DNA of 11,630 nt from Candidatus Arcticimaribacter sp. UBA7428 (GTDB lineage Bacteria > Bacteroidota > Bacteroidia > Flavobacteriales > Flavobacteriaceae): NCBI GenBank assembly GCA_002477625.1, contig DLQQ01000047.1, forward strand, positions 5,841 through 17,470, in the 5' to 3' direction. The notes under the pieces were generated by a model. It saw nothing but the letters and a program-made list of their open reading frames with translations. It did no database searches and was not told where the DNA came from. Positions 7,166 through 11,630 of this stretch are shown here, in pieces. The translations under genes were made by a program, and so were the position numbers. Each line of letters starts with the position of its first letter. Position 1 is the stretch's first letter.

Positions 7166-7510
7166 ATGATACAACTATATTGCATGGGAGGCATTTATTT
7201 CATCCTCGGAATTGTTCATTTTACCCATACCGGTTTTTACAGACCCATGATGCCTAAATTCTTACCTGCACACGATGCATTAATTTATTGGAGTGGTATT
7301 GCCGAGATTGTACTGGGCTTAGGAGTGCTTTTTCCCGTGACAAGAAGCATTGCACTATGGGGTATTATTGCTATACTAACCGTATTTTTAATAGTACACG
7401 TCAATATGCTGCTGCCGGGAAACAGGTTGGGTATGTCCCTTTGGGCGCTTGGACTTCGAATTCCAATACAATTTGCCCTCATGTATTGGGCCTATGTGAA
7501 CCTTCCTTAA
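7166..7510 (+). CDS. DoxX-like small integral membrane protein
   Basis: A 114-residue protein that is nearly all membrane. Four hydrophobic segments are visible at about 3-19, 37-57, 60-82 and 95-113. Between the first two lies the conserved-looking FYRPMMPKFLPAHDALIYWSG (24-44, including MPxxLP and the SG turn followed by EI). The third segment ends HVNML, and the last carries LRIPIQFALMYWAY. This pattern fits the DoxX/DoxX-like family of four-helix quinone-associated membrane proteins, though no enzyme activity can be read from it. The ATG begins one base after the hydrolase stop codon, suggesting translational coupling. Its TAA overlaps the stop of the convergent SGNH gene in the palindromic TTAA at 7507-7510. 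Confidence 0.78.
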   Translation: MIQLYCMGGIYFILGIVHFTHTGFYRPMMPKFLPAHDALIYWSGIAEIVLGLGVLFPVTRSIALWGIIAILTVFLIVHVNMLLPGNRLGMSLWALGLRIPIQFALMYWAYVNLP

Positions 7511-8229
7511 AGGCTATTTGCTTTCTTTATTCTTTTAAGTTCTTTCTTAATCAACCGATTCCAAACAGTGTATCCTTTGGAATTCAAATGCAAACGATCG
7601 GATATGAACAACGAATCATTGGGTTTATTGTCTTCAGCTAAGAAAGCGGAAGCCGTAGACACAAAATAAAGTCCCTCTTTACGGGCGCACAATTCCTCAA
7701 CCAAGCGATTTACTTTTTCAATAGCGTTCCATTGCTTCCATCGGCTCGGTGTAGGCGTTATCTCTATAAAGACTATGGGTGTTGATGGATATTTTTCTCG
7801 AACTTGTCTTATAAAGTACTTGATTAAACGTAAAACCTTCTTTGGGCTTTCATCTTCTGGAACTCCTTTAATGTCGTTGGCAACAAAGCAGACGATAATT
7901 TCTGGATTGTGGTTGGCTAAAATCCGATCGGTATAAAAAATAATATCCCGAAAATGAGCACCTCCGTAACCTCTTTTAATAACTGGAAAAGGCTTCATGT
8001 CTTCCTCAAGGGTATTCCATAAACGAATACTAGAACTTCCTATAAACAAAATAGCATTATCAGGGTATTCTTGAGTTTGATCCAAGGCTTCGAACTGACG
8101 GACTTCTGGAGCTACCCAGCTATAGCTTTCAAGCGGATATTGCTTTAAGGAAATACACGAAACTAAGCTGAACCCAATACACACAAACAAAATGCATATC
8201 GTATGATATATAATTTTCAATCGAATCAT
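7507..8229 (-). CDS. SGNH/GDSL-family hydrolase lipoprotein
   Basis: Secreted esterase or acetylhydrolase of 240 residues, predicted to be lipidated. I chose the ATG at 8229 because it gives a clean SPII signal, MIRLKII followed by a hydrophobic run and lipobox SLVSC with Cys25; the in-frame ATG at 8313 would put 28 non-signal residues ahead of it. The SGNH blocks are all present: GSSSIRLW with nucleophile Ser66 (the usual GDS reads GSS), GYGGA with the block II glycine (about 89-90), ANDI with Asn118, and DRLHLN with Asp211 and His214. ITPTPSRWKQWN (157-168) resembles the corresponding loop of PAF-acetylhydrolase-like members. The substrate is not readable; acetylated polysaccharide or lipid are common for the family. 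It is divergent from the broken outer-membrane genes. Confidence 0.88.
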   Translation of the reverse strand: MIRLKIIYHTICILFVCIGFSLVSCISLKQYPLESYSWVAPEVRQFEALDQTQEYPDNAILFIGSSSIRLWNTLEEDMKPFPVIKRGYGGAHFRDIIFYTDRILANHNPEIIVCFVANDIKGVPEDESPKKVLRLIKYFIRQVREKYPSTPIVFIEITPTPSRWKQWNAIEKVNRLVEELCARKEGLYFVSTASAFLAEDNKPNDSLFISDRLHLNSKGYTVWNRLIKKELKRIKKANSL

Positions 8230-8272
8230 CTTTAAATACCTAAGGTAACTAATTGATTTGTAACATAAAAGT

Positions 8273-8302
8273 TTTGATGTTGGCATCGAATTTGTTACTT
8301 TG
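8273..8302 (+). promoter_or_regulatory. Likely promoter of the broken outer-membrane gene pair
   Basis: TTTG at 8273-8276, an 18-base spacer, then TTACTTTG at 8295-8302, which matches the Bacteroidota -7 consensus TAnnTTTG except at its second base. It lies 21 bases before the ATG at 8324 of the first downstream gene. No equally good element is seen on the minus strand for the divergent lipoprotein gene. Confidence 0.45.
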
Positions 8303-8323
8303 ACATTACTCAAATTTTACATC

Positions 8324-9213
8324 ATGAAATACAAAGTTCTCTTAGGACTCTTGGCTTTTTGCTGCTGTATAGTCGCTCAAGCACAAGTAAAAGACAGTCT
8401 AACAACAAAAAATAATCTCTTTACATTTTCACCTTCCAAGCTCTTAACCAAAGGGCAATGGGACATAAAGTGGTTCAACAACCTGTATACTGAGGTTAAA
8501 GAGGTTGATAAAAATGGTACTCTATCGGATCGTCCTCGGCGAAATTTTTTCACATCTTCCCTTGATGTTTTTTACTGGAATCAATGACTCCAAGACAATA
8601 AATTTAGGGCTTAGTATTGAATACCGTTCCAATACAATTAATGGAATGGATGCTTTATCTGATTTTGAATTTAAAACAATCCTGCTCAATTCAGTAGATC
8701 GGGAATAACGAGTTTTGCTCCCTCAATAAAATTTTCACCCATAAAACAGGTGAGTAATTTTACAATACAATCAGCATTTCACATCCCAACAATTGATCAA
8801 GAAGAAATATCATCTGTCTTTTTAGACCAAAAAGGTTTTATTTGGCAAAACAAATTTTTCTATGACTATGTATCAAATAACGAATTTTTTCAAATTTTTA
8901 CTGAGGTAAATACGCTATACAGTTTTGGAAAAAAGAATCCAGTTATGCAAACGATTCTCTTGGGGTTGCTCCGGGTGTTTTTGTTAGTTGTTTCCCTAAT
9001 CAAAACTTTACAGTTCTTGGGCTTGTTCAGCACTATAACCTGATCGCAATAAACAATGGCTTCTCACAATACTATACTGCTGTTGGTGCTGGAGCAAAAT
9101 ACCAGCTAACCCGTGCTATTAACCTGGAGGTTATCTACACCAATTTTGTTCGTGGAAATGACACCGGTTTAGGACAAACTTTTAATTTTGGCTTACGAGA
9201 TTTATTAGACTAG
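8324..9213 (+). pseudogene. Uncharacterised exported protein, probable outer-membrane protein, broken by three frameshifts
   Basis: The start gives a signal peptide (MKYKVLLGLLAF, cleavage likely after AQA, residues 19-21). Reading continues to about 8568, where a T6 run (8568-8573) carries one T too many. Deleting it restores VFTGINDSKTINLGL. A second shift, one A short at 8673-8676, must be undone to go on as FKNNPAQFSRSG and SNFTIQSAFHIP. A third, one A short at 8929-8934, restores GKKESSYANDSLGVAPGVF. The repaired gene ends at TAG 9211-9213 and encodes about 296 residues with alternating polar and hydrophobic strands (NLEVIYTNFVRG, TFNFGLRDLL at the end), typical of an outer-membrane beta-barrel. 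I recognise the pattern as a family of uncharacterised Bacteroidota proteins but cannot name a function. Five bases separate it from the next, also broken, gene. The shifts may be real or sequencing errors at homopolymers. Confidence 0.8.
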
Positions 9214-9218
9214 ACCCT

Positions 9219-10503
9219 ATGATTTTAATTCAAAAACCTAAGGGTGTATTCCTCTTCATTTTCTTATTTGGTTGGGTGCTTGCAGCACAACAAAACAAAG
9301 TGCCAATTATTGGTGAAATTAAAGTAGAGGGGTTAAAAAAGTCAGAGCGGAGTTTCATTGATATACTCATTCATAGTGAAGCAGGGAAAGCAATTGACAG
9401 TAGCCTAGTTCAGGCCGATATCTTACGCTTAATCCGAGAACCTGCGGTGAGCCACGCTACCTATGAAATCATACAAATTGATGAAAAAGAAGCTGAATTG
9501 GTTTTCCACATTGAAGAAAATTTCACCCTTATTCCGGCAGTGGACTTGTGGACTAGAGTTGAAGATCAATTTGCTTATCATTTAGGAATCAATGATTACA
9601 ACTTTTTAGGACGCGGTTATACCGCAGTTTTTTTTTTACAGAAAAAATATTTATTCAGGGTACAGCTTTTTGTTTGGAAATCCCAATTTTATAACGTCTC
9701 AATTAGGGTATAAAATAATCGGTCAGCACAATAAAACGCTGGAGCCTATTCGAGATGAATTCAATGAGTCCTTTTATGATTACACCAACAACTCCCTAGA
9801 AATGCTGCTAGGCTATGAATTGAATTTAAAAAATAAAGTGAGTGTCGGGTTTGGACTAATTACTGAAAAGTACTTAAAAAAATAGGGAGAAGATCTTCCT
9901 GAAGTACCTAATGAATTTGAAACAAATAAATATTTAGGCAAGGCCTTTTATGATTATAACGCCTTAAATTATCACTATTATTTCACAGAAGGTTTTAGAA
10001 GTTTTACGAATTTTACTTTTGTGACGGGAAAAAACATCAATGGTGACCGACAGTTTGTCTCTTTTGAAAATAATTTATTTTTCTATAAAAGAATAAAAAG
10101 TAAAGGCAATTGGGCTACCCGACTTAAAATTGGTTTGGCAACCAACACTCCCTCTCCTTTTCCTCCTTTTGCGATAGACAACAACGAGAACATTCGAGGA
10201 ATTGGAAATTTGGTAAAGCGCGGTAGCGGTGTTTGGGTGGTGAATACCGAGTATCGTCATACCCTAATTGAAAAGAAATGGTTTGTATTACAAGCCAACA
10301 GATTTTGGGATATTGGAAGTTTACGACAAGCCGGTGAAAATCTCAATACCTTTTTCAAAAACAAATCCATAGAAACGCGCTCAGGTGTAGGGGTGCGAAT
10401 AATTCACAAATTCATCTTCAGAGCCATCATTCGAATCGATTATGGGTTCTCTTTCGACAACAGTCCCGGCGGATTGGTTTTTGGTATCGGTCAGTATTTT
10501 TGA
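9219..10503 (+). pseudogene. Small Omp85-like (POTRA plus D15-type barrel) outer-membrane protein, broken by frameshift and amber codon
   Basis: It begins with a signal peptide (hydrophobic 10-21, LAAQQ), then one POTRA-like module, about residues 24-100: IGEIKVEGLKKSE, a helix around QADILRLIREP, and AELVFHIEENFTLIP. A barrel region follows, beginning HLGINDYNFLGRGYTA and ending GGLVFGIGQYF with a terminal Phe, as in Omp85/D15 barrels. A T10 run (9628-9637) has one T too many; removing it leads into FFYRKNIYSGYSFLFGNPNF. At 9883-9885 the restored frame meets TAG after TEKYLKK, then continues cleanly (GEDLPEVPNEFE) to the stop at 10503. Repaired length is about 427 residues, short compared with BamA or TamA. 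The family assembles or translocates outer-membrane proteins or surface lipids; the role of this short type is unknown. One substitution, such as CAG to TAG, explains the amber codon and is not a homopolymer artefact. Confidence 0.82.
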
Positions 10504-10505
10504 GC

Positions 10506-11630
10506 CTAGAGCAAATACTCCGTATTTACAAAGTTAGATTCTTTAGAATTCATAAGCGTATCTAAGATCTCGTTATTGTAAGGCGTGTCTTTGGCAGCCA
10601 CAAACGTTCGAATAGAAAATGAACGAAGTGCATCGTATACACTTAACGTACCCACAGCAGAATTTTTACGTCCCGTAAACGGATATACATCCGGTCCACG
10701 TTGACAAGCGCTGTTTAAATTAACACGACATACCAAGTTGGCTAATACATCAATCAGCGGAGCTAATTTACGAACATCTCTTCCAAACAAACTAACCTGT
10801 TGTCCGTAGTCCGAAGTAGCCATGGCATCTAGAGGTTCATTAATATCAGAGTAAGAAATCACCGGTACTACGGGTCCAAACTGTTCTTCATGGTAAACAC
10901 TCATCGTATCATTAACTGGGTATAAAACAGCCGGGAAAGAGTAATTATCCGTCAACTCCCCTCCTCTTTTATTCATTATTTTTGCGCCTTTTGCAACCGC
11001 ATCTTTGATCAATTCTTGTATATAAGCAGGTTTTCCGGGTTCTGGCAAAGGCGTTAAGAAAACATCATCTTCCCAAGGCAAACCAAACTTTAAAGCATCT
11101 ACTGCTTCCGAAAAACGTTTGTTAAACTCATCAACGATGGATTCATGTACATACAATACTTTTAGTGCTGTACAACGTTGACCGTTGTAGGATAGTGAAC
11201 CAGAAATACACTCTTTTATAGTAGAATCTAAATCCGCATCTGGTAAAATAATACCCGGATTTTTTGCCTCCAATCCCAAAACTAAACGCAAGCGGTTTTT
11301 ATAGGGGTGCAAATCTTGAAGAGCAACGGCTGAGGAACTGTGCCCTATCAGAGCCAATACATCTACTTTTCCCGTTTCCATAATAGGAGAAGCAATTTTG
11401 CGTCCACGTCCAAAAAGAATATTAACTACACCAGCTGGAAAACTCTCTTGGAATGCTTTCAACAAAGGTGTTATTAGTAATACTCCGTGTTTTGCAGGTT
11501 TGAAAATTGTAGTATTCCCCATAATAATAGCAGGAATAAGCAAACAAAAAGTTTCATTTAATGGGTAATTATACGGTCCTAAACACAAAATTACGCCCAA
11601 AGGGCCTCTTCTAATATGAGCATGGATACC
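10506..11630 (-). CDS. gapN: NADP-dependent glyceraldehyde-3-phosphate dehydrogenase-like aldehyde dehydrogenase (GapN-like), 5' part outside window
   Basis: The last 374 residues of an aldehyde dehydrogenase; its start lies beyond 11630 and roughly the first 150 residues are missing. Visible landmarks, numbered from the window edge: GPYNYP with Asn21 (oxyanion asparagine), the cofactor-binding FKPAKHG, the active-site Glu121 in [10 protein letters not shown], catalytic Cys153 in YNGQRCTA, and [11 protein letters not shown]. The segments [11 protein letters not shown] and [17 protein letters not shown] are those of the non-phosphorylating GapN group, which oxidises glyceraldehyde 3-phosphate to 3-phosphoglycerate with NADP. 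The usual ELGGK/N box reads GLEAKN here, which I recall from flavobacterial members, so the substrate should be treated as probable only. Its TAG at 10508-10506 is two bases from the stop of the convergent broken gene, so no terminator fits between them. Confidence 0.82.
   Translation of the reverse strand, partial: GIHAHIRRGPLGVILCLGPYNYPLNETFCLLIPAIIMGNTTIFKPAKHGVLLITPLLKAFQESFPAGVVNILFGRGRKIASPIMETGKVDVLALIGHSSSAVALQDLHPYKNRLRLVLGLEAKNPGIILPDADLDSTIKECISGSLSYNGQRCTALKVLYVHESIVDEFNKRFSEAVDALKFGLPWEDDVFLTPLPEPGKPAYIQELIKDAVAKGAKIMNKRGGELTDNYSFPAVLYPVNDTMSVYHEEQFGPVVPVISYSDINEPLDAMATSDYGQQVSLFGRDVRKLAPLIDVLANLVCRVNLNSACQRGPDVYPFTGRKNSAVGTLSVYDALRSFSIRTFVAAKDTPYNNEILDTLMNSKESNFVNTEYLL

Noticed and set aside
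6849-7194. Minus- and plus-strand open frames overlapping the hydrolase 3' end
   Set aside because: The hydrolase frame carries the catalytic Asp and His here, so the other frames are shadows.
8230-8313. N-terminal extension of the SGNH gene to an ATG at 8313
   Set aside because: It would put 28 residues ahead of a clear SPII signal peptide and would overlap the divergent promoter region.
8505-9043. Two separate short plus-strand genes (8505-8708 and 8750-9043)
   Set aside because: Their sequences join into one continuous protein when three single-base indels are undone, so they are pieces of the gene at 8324-9213.
10021-10503. A separate small gene at 10021-10503
   Set aside because: It is the in-frame continuation of the Omp85-like barrel after the amber codon; there is no signal peptide or start context of its own.
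1-11630. tRNA, rRNA, CRISPR array, IS element or attachment site
   Set aside because: No cloverleaf-like segment, direct repeat series, transposase motif or terminal repeats were seen on reading both strands.

Overview
The window looks like a chromosomal segment of a marine-type Bacteroidota, most probably a member of the Flavobacteriaceae. Supporting signs are the AT-rich DNA, gene starts without strong Shine-Dalgarno sequences, a TAnnTTTG-type -7 promoter element ahead of the first operon, an SPII lipoprotein of the kind common in this phylum, and protein sequences (GapN-like dehydrogenase, small Omp85-like protein, FadJ-like enzyme) that read like flavobacterial versions. The genus cannot be named from the sequence alone.

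Region 1 (1-5809) is a fatty-acid beta-oxidation locus. On the minus strand, transcribed right to left, lie a monofunctional Delta3-Delta2-enoyl-CoA isomerase of the mitochondrial ECI1 type (5031-4264), a thiolase (4252-3050) and a bifunctional FadJ/FadB-like enoyl-CoA hydratase/3-hydroxyacyl-CoA dehydrogenase (3023-870). After a terminator-like hairpin comes a TesB-type acyl-CoA thioesterase that runs off the left edge (800-<1). A divergent TetR-family regulator (5153-5809, +) faces the operon. The 121-bp gap between them holds a perfect TAnnTTTG promoter element embedded in a 20-bp near-perfect palindrome, a natural candidate operator. Together these genes would isomerise, hydrate, oxidise and thiolytically cleave acyl-CoAs. 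Acyl-CoA ligase and acyl-CoA dehydrogenase are not in the window.

Region 2 (5810-8229) is a mixed accessory stretch. It holds a C-terminal remnant of an iron-sulfur L-serine dehydratase that has lost one cluster cysteine, a membrane-anchored alpha/beta hydrolase followed one base later by a small DoxX-like four-helix membrane protein (both +), and a convergent SGNH-hydrolase lipoprotein (-).

Region 3 (8230-10503) holds two tandem plus-strand genes for exported proteins, both broken. The first is an uncharacterised secreted, probably outer-membrane protein with three single-base indels in homopolymers. The second is a small POTRA-plus-barrel Omp85-like protein with a frameshift in a T10 tract and an in-frame amber codon. 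Reading across the lesions recovers about 296 and 427 residues. Either this is one recently decayed outer-membrane operon, or its frame is modulated or misread at homopolymers; the amber codon argues for real decay.

Region 4 (10506-11630) is the C-terminal part of a GapN-like aldehyde dehydrogenase (-), cut by the right edge.

I see no tRNA, rRNA, CRISPR array, IS element or attachment site, and no clearly new biological system. The most informative features are the clustered lesions at 8.5-9.9 kb, the decayed serine dehydratase and the palindrome at the fad promoter.
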